This document shows positions 15,453 to 24,813 of a stretch of DNA of 64,000 bases, piece by piece. The translations under genes and the position numbers were made by a program. How positions within the stretch are numbered: position 1 is the stretch's first letter; each line of letters starts with the position of its first letter. Under the pieces are notes generated by a model. The model had not been told where the DNA came from. It saw only the letters and a list, made by a program, of their open reading frames with translations, and ran no database searches. The stretch is taken from positions 62,001 to 126,000 of the forward strand of contig NZ_JAKRRW010000006.1 in assembly GCF_026191635.1 (NCBI RefSeq), in the 5' to 3' direction. This stretch comes from Photobacterium obscurum. Its GTDB lineage: Bacteria > Pseudomonadota > Gammaproteobacteria > Enterobacterales > Vibrionaceae.

Positions 15453-16582
15453 TGGGTAAGCTAAAGCGCTCTCGTAAGAATTCAGACTTGCGTGGTGGCT
15501 ATACTACCGGGGCATGCGCTGCAGCCGCTGCCAGGGCGGCGGTTCGCAAGCTGGTCTCCCAAGCGCATTTTTCCGAGATTGAAATAGAGCTGCCAAACCG
15601 AGAGCTCGCCACGTTTGAACTTGCGCGGCTAGATGGGATTGACGAAGTTGTCGCAGGCGTTATCAAAGATGCAGGTGATGATCCGGATTGTACTCATGGT
15701 TTAGAGATTCAATGTATTGCGCGTTGGAAAAATAGCCCAGGTATTCAACTTATTGGTGGCAAAGGGGTCGCAACCGTGACCTTACCTGGCCTTGAATTAG
15801 CAGTCGGTGAGCCGGCGATAAATCCGGTGCCAAGAAAAAATATCTATGAGATGGCGGAGCTTGAATGGTTAAAAGCAAGCGCCTTGCTACGTGAAGAAAT
15901 TGGAATTGAACTGGAAGTTTGTGTGCCTGGTGGTGAAGAGGCCGCCAAGCAGACGATTAATGATCGTTTAGGCCTTCTTGGTGGCATTTCTATCTTAGGG
16001 ACCAGGGGAACGGTTAAGCCATTTTCGACCTCGGCTTTTGCGGCATCAGTACGTCAGTCTATTGAGATTGCCAGGGCCAATGGCCGTGAGCACGTTGTAT
16101 TAACGACAGGGAGCCGCTCCGAAAAAGCCGCCATGAAACTGCTTCCGGAACTATCTGATTTGGCCTTTATTCAGGCGGGAGATTTTATTGGTGTTGGTCT
16201 GCGAGCGGCAAAGCGCTATGAGATCCAACAAGTCACCCTGGTTGCCATGATTGGCAAGATGGCGAAGCTGGTCTCCGGGCGAATGATGACCCACGTATCC
16301 GGGCATGCAATCGACTTTGGGCAGCTCAGTGCTCTCGCTCGTGAGGAGAATATTCCTCAATCGGTTTGTGAACAAATTTCATCTGCAAATACAGGGCGAC
16401 ATGTTTTAGAGATGGTGCGCAAACTCAACGCTCAATCTTACCTCAATCGTTTGTGTCGCGAAGCACATGAACATGCCAACCAATACACAACAGAAGCGCT
16501 GGATATACAGGTTCTCCTTATTGATTTTGATGGCAACTTGCTAGCCAGCTTTCCTCGATTTTCACAGAAGAAAATCCAATAA
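15452..16582 (+). CDS. cbiD: Cobalt-precorrin-5B C1-methyltransferase CbiD
   Basis: A 376-residue enzyme of the anaerobic pathway that methylates C1 of cobalt-precorrin-5B with S-adenosylmethionine. The N-terminal family signature GGYTTGACAAAAARAA is clear, as is the segment VPGGEEAAKQTINDRLG. Length is usual. The ATG overlaps the cbiO stop by one base, so the gene is translationally coupled. CbiD is diagnostic for the early-cobalt, oxygen-independent route. Confidence 0.96.
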   Translation: MGKLKRSRKNSDLRGGYTTGACAAAAARAAVRKLVSQAHFSEIEIELPNRELATFELARLDGIDEVVAGVIKDAGDDPDCTHGLEIQCIARWKNSPGIQLIGGKGVATVTLPGLELAVGEPAINPVPRKNIYEMAELEWLKASALLREEIGIELEVCVPGGEEAAKQTINDRLGLLGGISILGTRGTVKPFSTSAFAASVRQSIEIARANGREHVVLTTGSRSEKAAMKLLPELSDLAFIQAGDFIGVGLRAAKRYEIQQVTLVAMIGKMAKLVSGRMMTHVSGHAIDFGQLSALAREENIPQSVCEQISSANTGRHVLEMVRKLNAQSYLNRLCREAHEHANQYTTEALDIQVLLIDFDGNLLASFPRFSQKKIQ

Positions 16583-16596
16583 CAGGCGGAATAGAA

Positions 16597-17250
16597 GTGG
16601 ACAAAATGAAACAAATGACCCGTCAGGGCCAGGCGATAGAAAGAGATTCATTCTTCATTATTGACCAGGAGATCCACGAATTTCGTGGCGGGCATCACTT
16701 TGATGCGATGCAGTGGCCTGTTGTCCGACGCGCCATTCATACAACTGGCGATTTTGAGTTCGCCAAGCTTTTTCAGTTCAGTGAGGGTGCAGTTGAAGCG
16801 GGGCTTGAAGCACTGAAACAGGGTTGCCCGATTATCAGTGATGTCACCATGATCACCAGTGGCCTCAGTGCCCAGCGCCTATCTGTTCATGGCAACAAGG
16901 CTTATTGCTTTATCAGTGATGAAGATGTGATTGCGACCGCTAAAGAGAAAGGGGATACCCGTGCGATTTGGTCAATGCGTAAGGCGCGGGACTTAGGGCT
17001 ACTCGATGGCGCGGTTATTGGTGTCGGCAATGCGCCGACGGCACTTTATGAAATCTTAAGAATGGTCGAAGCCGGTGAAGCCAAACCGGCACTGGTTATC
17101 GGTATTCCTGTCGGATTTGTGAAAGCGGACGAGTCAAAAGACGCCTTGGTTGAACAGAGCAAAGTTCCTTATATCGCCAGCGTCGGACGCAAAGGCGGTA
17201 GCCCGATTGTGGTTTCCACCATCCATGCGCTTCTGGCCCAGACGGTGTGA
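16597..17250 (+). CDS. cbiC: Cobalt-precorrin-8 methylmutase CbiC
   Basis: A 217-residue enzyme that moves a methyl group from C11 to C12, giving cobyrinate. Signatures seen: RRAIHTTGDFEF with the catalytic His, DVTMITSGL, and GVGNAPTALYE. GTG start at 16597, six bases after ggcgga. It overlaps the next frame by four bases if that gene begins at GTG 17247. Confidence 0.95.
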   Translation: MDKMKQMTRQGQAIERDSFFIIDQEIHEFRGGHHFDAMQWPVVRRAIHTTGDFEFAKLFQFSEGAVEAGLEALKQGCPIISDVTMITSGLSAQRLSVHGNKAYCFISDEDVIATAKEKGDTRAIWSMRKARDLGLLDGAVIGVGNAPTALYEILRMVEAGEAKPALVIGIPVGFVKADESKDALVEQSKVPYIASVGRKGGSPIVVSTIHALLAQTV

Positions 17251-18485
17251 GCAGTATGAGCAGTATTATCGTAGTCGGTGTACCGGAAGATGGTTGTCTG
17301 GGACTGACAAGTCGCGCCGTTAGCGCGGTCAGCCAGGCTCGTGTTGTTGCCGGACACCCAAGGCACCTTGAATGGTTTCCGCAATTTGAAGGCTTGTTTC
17401 TGGATATGACCCAGGGTTTCTCGCAGTGGATGAACCAAGTGGTTGATGAAAGCGAAGAAGGCGATGTTGTTGTTCTTGCTTCAGGTGATCCTCTGTTTTT
17501 TGGCATTGGCGCAACATTGAACAAGAGAGTGGGAGCGGAAGCCGTTTCGTTTATTCCATCGCTAAGTTCTGCCCAGTTGGCCTTTTCGCGACTTTCACTA
17601 CCTTGGTCAGAAGCCCGGTTTTTATCTTGCCATGGCAGAGAGCTAAAAGGCTTTGTGAGCCAGATGCAGCAAGGCGATCTCTTTGCCGTATTAACCGATA
17701 GCAAAAATACTCCGCAGGCTATCGCCCGGCACATGCAGCAGTACAACGAAACCTGCTGGACGCTCACGGTCTGCGAACAGCTAGGTGGGGTGAACGAACA
17801 GCTAACGGTATTTAGCGTGGCAGACCTCGCCAAGTCAGAGGTCGGGTTTGACCCGTTAAACATCCTGGTTGCGCAGAGAACCGAGCAGCAATATTGGGGC
17901 GGAAACGGCCAGTTTGCCGACGACGAAAGTTTCCTCAAACGTATGCCGCAAAATGGCTTAATTACCAAGCAGGCAGTACGTAATTTAGCGTTGACGACAT
18001 TGCGAATTAATCACTTGGATACCGTTTGGGATATTGGCGCGGGTTCTGGTTCTATTGCCATTGAATCGGCGAAACTTGGCTGGAAAGGCCAGGTCTTTGC
18101 GGTTGAATGCAACCCGGACTGTTTTGACAGTATTGCAGCCAATATCCAGGCACACGGGACAGACAATGTTCAGCTGGTAAAAGGCAAGGCACCGGATGTA
18201 CTTTCCGAATTACCTGCACCTAATGCCGTCTTTATCGGCGGCAGCCGTGGAGCAATGGACGCCATCTTGTCCGAGGTTTGGGCACGGTTGGAAATCAACG
18301 GCCGATTAGTTGTTTCAGCCGTCACGCTAGACACCGTAGCCGAAATCTATCAGTGGGCAAAAGGACAAGCTCTCGCTTTTGATGTGCAGCTTGTCAACAT
18401 CTCGCAAACCAAGCCTTTGGCACATTACCTTCGCTATCAGGCGGAGAACCCTATTCATCTATTTACCCTAACTAAGTCAGCATAA
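17247..18485 (+). CDS. cbiET: Fused cobalt-precorrin-7 methyltransferase/decarboxylase CbiET
   Basis: A 412-residue fusion. Residues about 1-205 form the tetrapyrrole methylase domain CbiE (IIVVGVPEDGCLGLT near the start, ASGDPLFFGIG). Residues about 220-400 form the Rossmann methyltransferase CbiT, with the S-adenosylmethionine loop DIGAGSGSIAIESA. Together they methylate C5 and C15 and remove the C12 acetate carboxyl. The aerobic counterpart is the fusion CobL. GTG 17247 overlaps cbiC; ATG 17256 is the alternative start. Confidence 0.95.
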   Translation: MSSMSSIIVVGVPEDGCLGLTSRAVSAVSQARVVAGHPRHLEWFPQFEGLFLDMTQGFSQWMNQVVDESEEGDVVVLASGDPLFFGIGATLNKRVGAEAVSFIPSLSSAQLAFSRLSLPWSEARFLSCHGRELKGFVSQMQQGDLFAVLTDSKNTPQAIARHMQQYNETCWTLTVCEQLGGVNEQLTVFSVADLAKSEVGFDPLNILVAQRTEQQYWGGNGQFADDESFLKRMPQNGLITKQAVRNLALTTLRINHLDTVWDIGAGSGSIAIESAKLGWKGQVFAVECNPDCFDSIAANIQAHGTDNVQLVKGKAPDVLSELPAPNAVFIGGSRGAMDAILSEVWARLEINGRLVVSAVTLDTVAEIYQWAKGQALAFDVQLVNISQTKPLAHYLRYQAENPIHLFTLTKSA

Positions 18486-18509
18486 ACAGCAATATAGGAG
18501 TACAACACT

Positions 18510-19286
18510 ATGAACACAATTAAGCAGGGACACCTATATTCGGTTGGGGTCGGCACCGGAGACAGTGAGTTACTGACGCTTAAAGCGGCACGTTTGATCC
18601 AACAAGCTGATGTCATTGCGATCCCTGAAAAAAACAAAGGAAAAGCAGACTCGTTTGCGTGGGAAATTGTGACTGGTGCCATTTCTGAAGAGCAGATCCA
18701 AGGTGAGCGCTGCTTCCTGCACTTCCCGATGACGCGCGATGCCTCTTTGAATGTCCCGGCCTGGCAGTCGGCGGCAAGACAAATTCTGGACTTTTTGAAC
18801 CAAGGAAAATCCGTGGTATTTGTGACGGAAGGTGATCCGTCGGTATTTAGTACCTGGGCGTACGTTCAGGAAGAGCTGGCCGAACTCAAACCGGAACTTA
18901 AGCCAACAATAGTTCCTGGTGTGACGTCTATTACCGCGGTACCTGCGGCAACTAAGATCCCTCTGGCTGATGGTCAGGAGAGGTTCTGTGTTGTACCGGC
19001 AACTTACGGTATTGAATGCTTGTCCGAACTTGTTCATGACTTCGATACCATCATGCTGATCAAAGCCGGTCGTATGATCTCCAAACTTGCCGCGAAGCTG
19101 GAAGAGCTTGGCCTGCAAGATTGTGCCACCTATGTTTCTCACGCCAGTACAGACAAAGAAGAGATCTACACCAACCTTAATGATGTCCCGCTGGAGCATC
19201 GCTATTTCTCAATGGTTCAGCTTTCTATTCGTTCTCGCAAAGGCATTTTACGAGGCACAGAAGCGACTGTCGCCCAAGCGAGTTGA
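18510..19286 (+). CDS. cbiL: Cobalt-factor II C20-methyltransferase CbiL
   Basis: A 258-residue tetrapyrrole methylase that adds the C20 methyl. Seen: GVGTGDSELLTLKAARLI, the VTEGDPSVFSTWAYV glycine-rich segment, and PGVTSITAVPAA. ATG at 18510 has ataggag upstream. It is one of four separate methylase-fold genes in the operon (with cbiH, cbiF and cobA). Not to be confused with the ECF component sometimes also called CbiL. Confidence 0.95.
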   Translation: MNTIKQGHLYSVGVGTGDSELLTLKAARLIQQADVIAIPEKNKGKADSFAWEIVTGAISEEQIQGERCFLHFPMTRDASLNVPAWQSAARQILDFLNQGKSVVFVTEGDPSVFSTWAYVQEELAELKPELKPTIVPGVTSITAVPAATKIPLADGQERFCVVPATYGIECLSELVHDFDTIMLIKAGRMISKLAAKLEELGLQDCATYVSHASTDKEEIYTNLNDVPLEHRYFSMVQLSIRSRKGILRGTEATVAQAS

Positions 19287-19289
19287 TCG

Positions 19290-20945
19290 ATGATGAAGTT
19301 AGCTATTTACGCAATAACCGTGAATGGGGCAAAACAGGCTCAGCGCCTGAAACGTGCCCTGCCGTATGCGGATGTCTTTGTCTCTGAAGTTGGAATCAAC
19401 GAGTGCGAATTTGCCCAGCCATTGGCGTTTCCGCTTTCTGGGTTTGTCGAAGAAAAATTCAGCCAATATGACGGCCATATCTTTGTTTTTGCCAGCGGCA
19501 TTGTTAGCCGGGTAATTGCCCCTCTGCTTGGTGATAAACGTACCGATCCGGCTGTCGTATGCCTGGATGAACAGGCAAAGTTTGCTATTTCTCTGCTGTC
19601 TGGCCACCGTGGCGGTGCCAACGAGCTGACTGAGCGTGTGGCTTATATCGTTAAAGCCACACCTGTCGTTACCACGGCATCGGATGTCTCTGAAAGTGTG
19701 TCTGTCGATATGCTCGGCGCACCGTTTGGCTGGTATCTCGACCCGCAAACAGAAAATGCAATCACACCTGTATCTGCAGCCGTAGTGAATGAACAGCCGG
19801 TTGCCATCATCCAGCAAGCCGGTGAGAAGGGCTGGTGGAAGTATGACAAACGCATGCCTGCCCATCTCATCTGTCACGATAGTTTGGATGCGTTTAATGC
19901 CGATGACTACCAAGGCGCGATCCTGATCAGCGATGAGAAGCGAATCGAAATTGGGAAGTGGCATAACAAGCTGGTGCTTTGGCACCCCAAGTCGATTGTT
20001 CTCGGTATTGGCTGTGACCGCAATACACCTGTATCGGTTCTGAAAGCAGGCTTAGAGTCATTTAGTGATGAATTCAATATCAGTCTGGAGTCGGTTTACG
20101 GACTGGCCAGTATAGATCTTAAAGCGGATGAGACAGGGATCATTGAGCTTGCCGAAGAAAATCAGTGGCCATACCAAACCTATGCACCGCAAGTACTGGA
20201 TAACGTCAAAGGTATCGAGAAACCGTCAGATTACGTTAAGAAAGTGACAGGCAGCTGTTCGGTTGCCGAAGCGGCGGCATTAAAGCTGAGTAATACCGAA
20301 AAGCTCATCGTTGCCAAATGGGCATTTAAGCAAGACGGTTTCAATATGACCCTGGCCTGCTGCCGCAGGGCGTTTTCTGAGCCTTTGGCTTGGCAAAACC
20401 GAAAGAACTGGCTGGGAAAAAACAAACACGGTAGCCATGGTCGTCACGGTATGACTGATCAACCAGGTGAAGCGCAGCATCAAGCAACGCCAGTCAAGGT
20501 TAACGCATACGGCAATGAAGTCGTCGAGGGTTACCAGTGCAAACCTAAGCACCCGGATCTAAACCGTCCCATGCTTTATCACCGTCACCATATTCTGGTG
20601 TGCGAAGGCGGTCGTTGTGCCAAAGCTGGCAGCAAAAACCTTGGCCATGAGCTGCGTGGACTGCTTAAAGAGATGGGATTGGCGTCAGGAAGCAAGCGTA
20701 TCAAAGTGAGCAGGACTATGTGTGCGGGGGCCTGCCGTAACCGCTCGACAATGGTTATTTACCAGCGTGACGCAAGCGAGGCTGCCGCGGTGAACAATGC
20801 CCTGTGGTTGCGAAATATTGAAACGCTCTCTGAAACCCAGTGGCGTGAACTATTCCAGGCATTAGCCAATGACAAGCCAATAACTCAAGTACTCGATTCA
20901 GATTATTTTGCGCCGATAGCTGCGCCTTCAGGAGATGAACAATGA
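19290..20945 (+). CDS. cbiG: Cobalt-precorrin-5A hydrolase CbiG fused to a [2Fe-2S] thioredoxin-like ferredoxin
   Basis: A 551-residue protein, much longer than stand-alone CbiG (about 330-350). Residues 1 to about 345 are CbiG, which opens the delta-lactone and removes C20 as acetaldehyde (FVFASGIVSRVIAPLL, LSGHRGGANELTE, LGIGCDRNTPV). A His-rich linker (GKNKHGSHGRHG) follows. Residues about 430-540 form a thioredoxin-like [2Fe-2S] ferredoxin domain with Cys438, Cys443, Cys478 and Cys482 (CEGGRC...CAGAC). The ferredoxin half may feed electrons to a reductive ring step or handle cobalt through the His-rich linker; this is inference. Coupled to cbiK by a four-base overlap. Confidence 0.9.
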   Translation: MMKLAIYAITVNGAKQAQRLKRALPYADVFVSEVGINECEFAQPLAFPLSGFVEEKFSQYDGHIFVFASGIVSRVIAPLLGDKRTDPAVVCLDEQAKFAISLLSGHRGGANELTERVAYIVKATPVVTTASDVSESVSVDMLGAPFGWYLDPQTENAITPVSAAVVNEQPVAIIQQAGEKGWWKYDKRMPAHLICHDSLDAFNADDYQGAILISDEKRIEIGKWHNKLVLWHPKSIVLGIGCDRNTPVSVLKAGLESFSDEFNISLESVYGLASIDLKADETGIIELAEENQWPYQTYAPQVLDNVKGIEKPSDYVKKVTGSCSVAEAAALKLSNTEKLIVAKWAFKQDGFNMTLACCRRAFSEPLAWQNRKNWLGKNKHGSHGRHGMTDQPGEAQHQATPVKVNAYGNEVVEGYQCKPKHPDLNRPMLYHRHHILVCEGGRCAKAGSKNLGHELRGLLKEMGLASGSKRIKVSRTMCAGACRNRSTMVIYQRDASEAAAVNNALWLRNIETLSETQWRELFQALANDKPITQVLDSDYFAPIAAPSGDEQ

Positions 20946-21790
20946 AAAGGCTACGACATTACACCAAAGGAACCGCGATTGTACTGAGTTGCTTTGGCTC
21001 TGTGGTAGAACAAAAACGCTACCTGGAATTGCAGCAAAGCGTTGCCGAGCGCTACCCCCACTGTGAAGTAAGAATCGCCCTTAGTTCACGAATGGTGATT
21101 AAAAAATTGAATCAAGGCGGGGAAGCGTATCAGCATCTTCCTGCTGTGCTGGCAAATTTGGATTTGGAAGGCTATCAGCGGATTTTGGTTGTCTCTTGCT
21201 ACCTGTTCCCAACTGATGAGCATAAGCAACTGGTGCAAATGGTTGAGGGTTTCCGCCAGTTCTCTCTGTCCGATATCGAATATACGCCGGCGATAGTGCA
21301 TCACACCCATATGGCAAATAAGTTACTGGCCGGGTTAAACAAACGCTTTGAAGATGGCAGTGATCTGAACTTGTTTGTTCATCATGGGGCTCCTTATCTG
21401 GACAACGCCGGTCACCAGTCCATTGGCTATTGCGACAGTTTATTAAGCCAGCTATCGGATAAAAACCTGACCTGTTCACTGGAGGGGGCATGGCCGTTTG
21501 ACCTGCTTGCTCCTGCTATCAAGAAGCGTATTGAGCGAGTCGACACTCCTGAAAAGGCAATGCTGCGGATTGTTCCCTTGCTGCTGGTTTCGGGCAACCA
21601 CTTTGTCAAAGACATGGTAGATATCAAAGCCAAGCTATCAGAGCTTTGTGATGTACAGCTTGCACAAAGCGAGAACGGCGAATCATTTAGTCTGCTTGAG
21701 ACCAAAGAAGTGACCGATATTATTTTCCTGCAAATCGCCGAGGGGTTGGTTCGCTTAAAAGTACCTGCTGAGGAGGCCTATCGTGGCTAA
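20942..21790 (+). CDS. cbiK: Sirohydrochlorin cobaltochelatase CbiK
   Basis: A 282-residue class II chelatase that inserts Co2+ into sirohydrochlorin. The three metal-site residues can be placed: His in LFVHHGAPY, Glu in SLEGAWPF, His in LLLVSGNHFVKDM. These match the His-Glu-His set of CbiK; the GNHFVKDM motif replaces the GDHAxNDM form of enterobacterial CbiK. No signal peptide, so cytosolic, unlike periplasmic CbiKP. ATGA overlaps with cbiG upstream, and the gene overlaps cbiH downstream. Confidence 0.88.
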   Translation: MKRLRHYTKGTAIVLSCFGSVVEQKRYLELQQSVAERYPHCEVRIALSSRMVIKKLNQGGEAYQHLPAVLANLDLEGYQRILVVSCYLFPTDEHKQLVQMVEGFRQFSLSDIEYTPAIVHHTHMANKLLAGLNKRFEDGSDLNLFVHHGAPYLDNAGHQSIGYCDSLLSQLSDKNLTCSLEGAWPFDLLAPAIKKRIERVDTPEKAMLRIVPLLLVSGNHFVKDMVDIKAKLSELCDVQLAQSENGESFSLLETKEVTDIIFLQIAEGLVRLKVPAEEAYRG

Positions 21791-22604
21791 GTTATCTCTT
21801 GTTGGCCTGGGGCCTGGAAGCCTTGACCTGATGTCTATCCGAGCGCAGGACGTGATCCGTAATGCGGATGTTGTTGTTGGTTACGGATTGTACGTCAAAT
21901 TGATTGCCCCGCTTATTACTGACCAGGCTCTTGTTCGCAGCGGTATGACCAAAGAGTGGCAGCGCGCTGATTGTGCTATCAAGCATGTTCTGGAAGGGCA
22001 AAATGTTGCGCTTGTCTGTTCGGGTGATGCTGGCATGTATGCCATGGCGCCGTTGGTTTTTGAGCTTATCGCCAATCAATCTCTGCAAATGGAAGTTGAG
22101 ACTATTCCAGGTATCACAGCGGCGAATGCCTGTGCCTCGCTGGTTGGTGCGCCTTTGGGACACGACAGCTGCACGATTTCGTTATCAGATCTGTTAACGC
22201 CTTGGGATGTGATCACCAAAAGGATTGAAGCCGCTGCAGTGGCAGACTTTGCTATCACCTTTTACAACCCGCGTTCTAGGAAACGCCAGAATCACATCAT
22301 TGAGGCCCAGGAAATACTGCTAAAACATCGCGCGCCGGAAACACCGGTTGCCGTGGTTAATGCCGCATATCGAGGCGAACAATCGGTACAGCTTTCTACC
22401 CTGGATAAGTTTACCGAGCTGGTATTTGGCATGAACGCCGCCGTTATTGTTGGCAACAGTAGCAGTTACCGATTCGACGATTGGATCGTCACTCCACGTG
22501 GCTACAAGAACAAATACACGCTAGAAGATGGAGCGACCCTGGCGGGACAAACTCCGGGACGCTCATTAAAACAAGAAACTGAAAGCAGTAAGGAACGAGT
22601 ATGA
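21783..22604 (+). CDS. cbiH: Cobalt-precorrin-3 C17-methyltransferase CbiH
   Basis: A 273-residue methylase that contracts the ring and methylates C17. Seen: LVGLGPGSLDLMSIRA, SGDAGMYAMAPLV, ETIPGITAANACASLVGAPLG split by the usual pattern, and FYNPRSRKRQ, a CbiH/CobJ hallmark. GTG start at 21783 behind a strong gaggagg. No C-terminal Fe-S extension such as that of CbiH60 is present. Confidence 0.95.
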   Translation: MAKLSLVGLGPGSLDLMSIRAQDVIRNADVVVGYGLYVKLIAPLITDQALVRSGMTKEWQRADCAIKHVLEGQNVALVCSGDAGMYAMAPLVFELIANQSLQMEVETIPGITAANACASLVGAPLGHDSCTISLSDLLTPWDVITKRIEAAAVADFAITFYNPRSRKRQNHIIEAQEILLKHRAPETPVAVVNAAYRGEQSVQLSTLDKFTELVFGMNAAVIVGNSSSYRFDDWIVTPRGYKNKYTLEDGATLAGQTPGRSLKQETESSKERV

Positions 22605-23425
22605 CCGTTTATTTCATTGGTGCGGGCCCAGGTGATCCGGATTTAATCACTGTTAAAGGTGCAAAGCTTGTCGAAACTTGCCCGGTCGTTTTATACACAG
22701 GCAGCTTGGTGCCGAAGGCTGTGATTGAGCGTGCTCGTCCTGATGCATTGGTTCTGAACTCAGCCGATATGGATCTGGATGCGATCACCGCGGTTTATAC
22801 CAATGCCCAGGAAAATGGTCATGATGTGGCCCGGGTACAAACGGGGGATCTTTCTATCTACTCTTCGCTTGCCGAGCAGACTCGCAGGCTGAACCAGCTT
22901 GGTATCGACTGGAAGGTGATTCCTGGTGTTTCTTCCTTTCAGGCTTCAGCCGCGGCGCTTGGGCAAGAGCTGACACTGCCTGAAGAGTGCCAGACCATTA
23001 TCTTGTCCCGCGCATCTGGTCGCACGCCGGTACCGGAAAAGGAGAACCTGAAATCGCTGGCTGCCCACGAAGCGACACTTTGCTTGTTCCTGAGCGCGAC
23101 CTTGATCCGAAAGGTGGTCAGAGAGCTCAGCGATGTTTATCCGCAAAACTGGCCGGTGGCGGTTGTAGAAAAAGCTTCTCATCCGGAGCAGCGGATCCTT
23201 CGCGGTACGCTGGCAGATATCGCGGACAAGATGCATGAAGCGAATATCAAATCTACTGCGATGATCATTGTCAGCAAGGTATTTGCCATCGACGATTTTG
23301 TCGACTCTAAACTGTACGACCCAAGCTTTTCACATGCTTGCCGTAAAGCGACTGTCGTTGAAGAGGTTGTTGTCGAAGAAAACAGCGTAACTAACCAAGC
23401 AACAAAGAGTGAAGACATCCAATGA
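22601..23425 (+). CDS. cbiF: Cobalt-precorrin-4 C11-methyltransferase CbiF
   Basis: A 274-residue methylase. Seen: FIGAGPGDPDLITVKGA, VLYTGSLVPKAVIE, QTGDLSIYSSLAEQ and PGVSSFQASAAALG, all CbiF/CobM hallmarks. Its ends overlap cbiH and cobA by four bases each (ATGA), so translation is coupled. Confidence 0.96.
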   Translation: MTVYFIGAGPGDPDLITVKGAKLVETCPVVLYTGSLVPKAVIERARPDALVLNSADMDLDAITAVYTNAQENGHDVARVQTGDLSIYSSLAEQTRRLNQLGIDWKVIPGVSSFQASAAALGQELTLPEECQTIILSRASGRTPVPEKENLKSLAAHEATLCLFLSATLIRKVVRELSDVYPQNWPVAVVEKASHPEQRILRGTLADIADKMHEANIKSTAMIIVSKVFAIDDFVDSKLYDPSFSHACRKATVVEEVVVEENSVTNQATKSEDIQ

Positions 23426-24813
23426 GTAATGGCAAAGTCTATTTGATCGGTGCTGGCCCGGGCGATCCGGCTTTATTAACCTGTCGAGCCAAACAGTTAT
23501 TGAGTGAGTGTGATGTTGTCTGTTACGACAAACTGGTTAGTGCCGCGATTCTCGCCAGCGTGCCGGCTCATGTAGAGCTTCATCAAGTGGGTTACCGGGG
23601 CTATCAGGGCTGTCATATTGATTACGGCATGCACCCTGATGTGATGGCGTTTGCTCTGGCCGGAAAAAGTGTTGCCCGTTTGAAAGCCGGCGATCCGTGC
23701 ATTTTCGGACGTACGACGGAAGAGTGTCGTGACCTGATTGCTAATGATGTGCCTTACGAGATCGTACCGGGAATAACAGCTGCCTTGGGGGCGGCGTCAT
23801 ACTCTGGTTTCCCGCTCACAAGTGGCGGTGTGGCTTCCAGTGTGACATTCGTAAGTGGTCACCAACACTCAAAGACGATTGCTTCCTGGGGTGAACTTGG
23901 CCGTGCCGGCGGTACTTTGGTTCTGTACATGGGGGCGAAAAAACTGGCCGAGCATGCGAAAAACCTCATTGCCAATGGACGAAGCCCGGAGACATCCGTT
24001 GCCTTTATCTCCTCGGCAACAAGTGCCGATCATCACTGCATTACCGGTACTTTGGCGAATATTGGTGAGCGGGTCAATATGCTGGAGCAAACAGGCCCTG
24101 CTCTGGTTGTGGTGGGGGATGTGGTTGCTCAGAGTAAAGAGTTTGACTGGCGAAAAGACTTGCCGTTCGCGGGTTCACGTTTTCTGGTTTGCGGTTCGCA
24201 TGATGACTTGAGCCAAATTAGCAACTGTGGCGGGGAAGTTATCAATATCCCTAAGCTCTCAACTGACTCTTTTATTGATGAAGAAGATTTACACTTCTTT
24301 AGTATTCAACAAGAGCTGGCTTTCGATGATCTGGCAACTTTCGAGCTTTGGTGGCAGGCATTAAATGATTACCAATGGGATATCCGCAAGTTCTCAATGC
24401 CAATCAGCAGCAACGATAAGTTTGTCCGTCAGGCACTGGCTCAATATGGGATCAGGGCAGAAAAAGCCAGTAAATATGCACTGATCCTGACACTCGATGC
24501 CGGCAAAGCCTTTGGTGAGCAAAATAACTTCTATCAAATCGGTCGCAGGATCAGCAAGCCTCTTGGGTATGACCTACCACCTGTTGATTGGGTACTGGTT
24601 GAAGATATTGCTGTCGTAGAGTCGATTTTTGAGCATCACCCCGAAGCACTGGCAAACGCCAAGATGGTTTCTCTCAATGAAGAGGTCAATCATTGGGCGC
24701 TTGCTAATGGTTATATTTCTGCGGAAGACATTCCATATTCGGAGCTAGTTAGCTATTCAAAGTTGATTGCGTCTAATCACTCGGCAGATAACGAGTGTAC
24801 TCATGCTGCATGA
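23422..24813 (+). CDS. cobA: Uroporphyrinogen-III C-methyltransferase with degenerate HemD-like tail
   Basis: A 463-residue protein. Residues 1 to about 245 are a complete SUMT/CobA: LIGAGPGDPALLTCRA, RLKAGDPCIFGR and PGITAALGAASYSGFPLT. It makes precorrin-2, the branch point to corrins. Residues about 250-450 resemble the uroporphyrinogen III synthase fold by layout (FAGSRFLVCGSHDDLSQI, then a helical half), as in CobA-HemD fusions of clostridia. The usual HemD sequence is hardly recognisable, so this half may be inactive or changed in role. Overlaps cbiF and cbiB. Confidence 0.88.
   Translation: MSNGKVYLIGAGPGDPALLTCRAKQLLSECDVVCYDKLVSAAILASVPAHVELHQVGYRGYQGCHIDYGMHPDVMAFALAGKSVARLKAGDPCIFGRTTEECRDLIANDVPYEIVPGITAALGAASYSGFPLTSGGVASSVTFVSGHQHSKTIASWGELGRAGGTLVLYMGAKKLAEHAKNLIANGRSPETSVAFISSATSADHHCITGTLANIGERVNMLEQTGPALVVVGDVVAQSKEFDWRKDLPFAGSRFLVCGSHDDLSQISNCGGEVINIPKLSTDSFIDEEDLHFFSIQQELAFDDLATFELWWQALNDYQWDIRKFSMPISSNDKFVRQALAQYGIRAEKASKYALILTLDAGKAFGEQNNFYQIGRRISKPLGYDLPPVDWVLVEDIAVVESIFEHHPEALANAKMVSLNEEVNHWALANGYISAEDIPYSELVSYSKLIASNHSADNECTHAA

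Noticed and set aside
17096..17968. 290-codon minus-strand frame opposite cbiC/cbiET
   Set aside because: Protein is Ser/Pro/Thr-rich without domain features; the plus strand encodes clear enzymes. Shadow frame.
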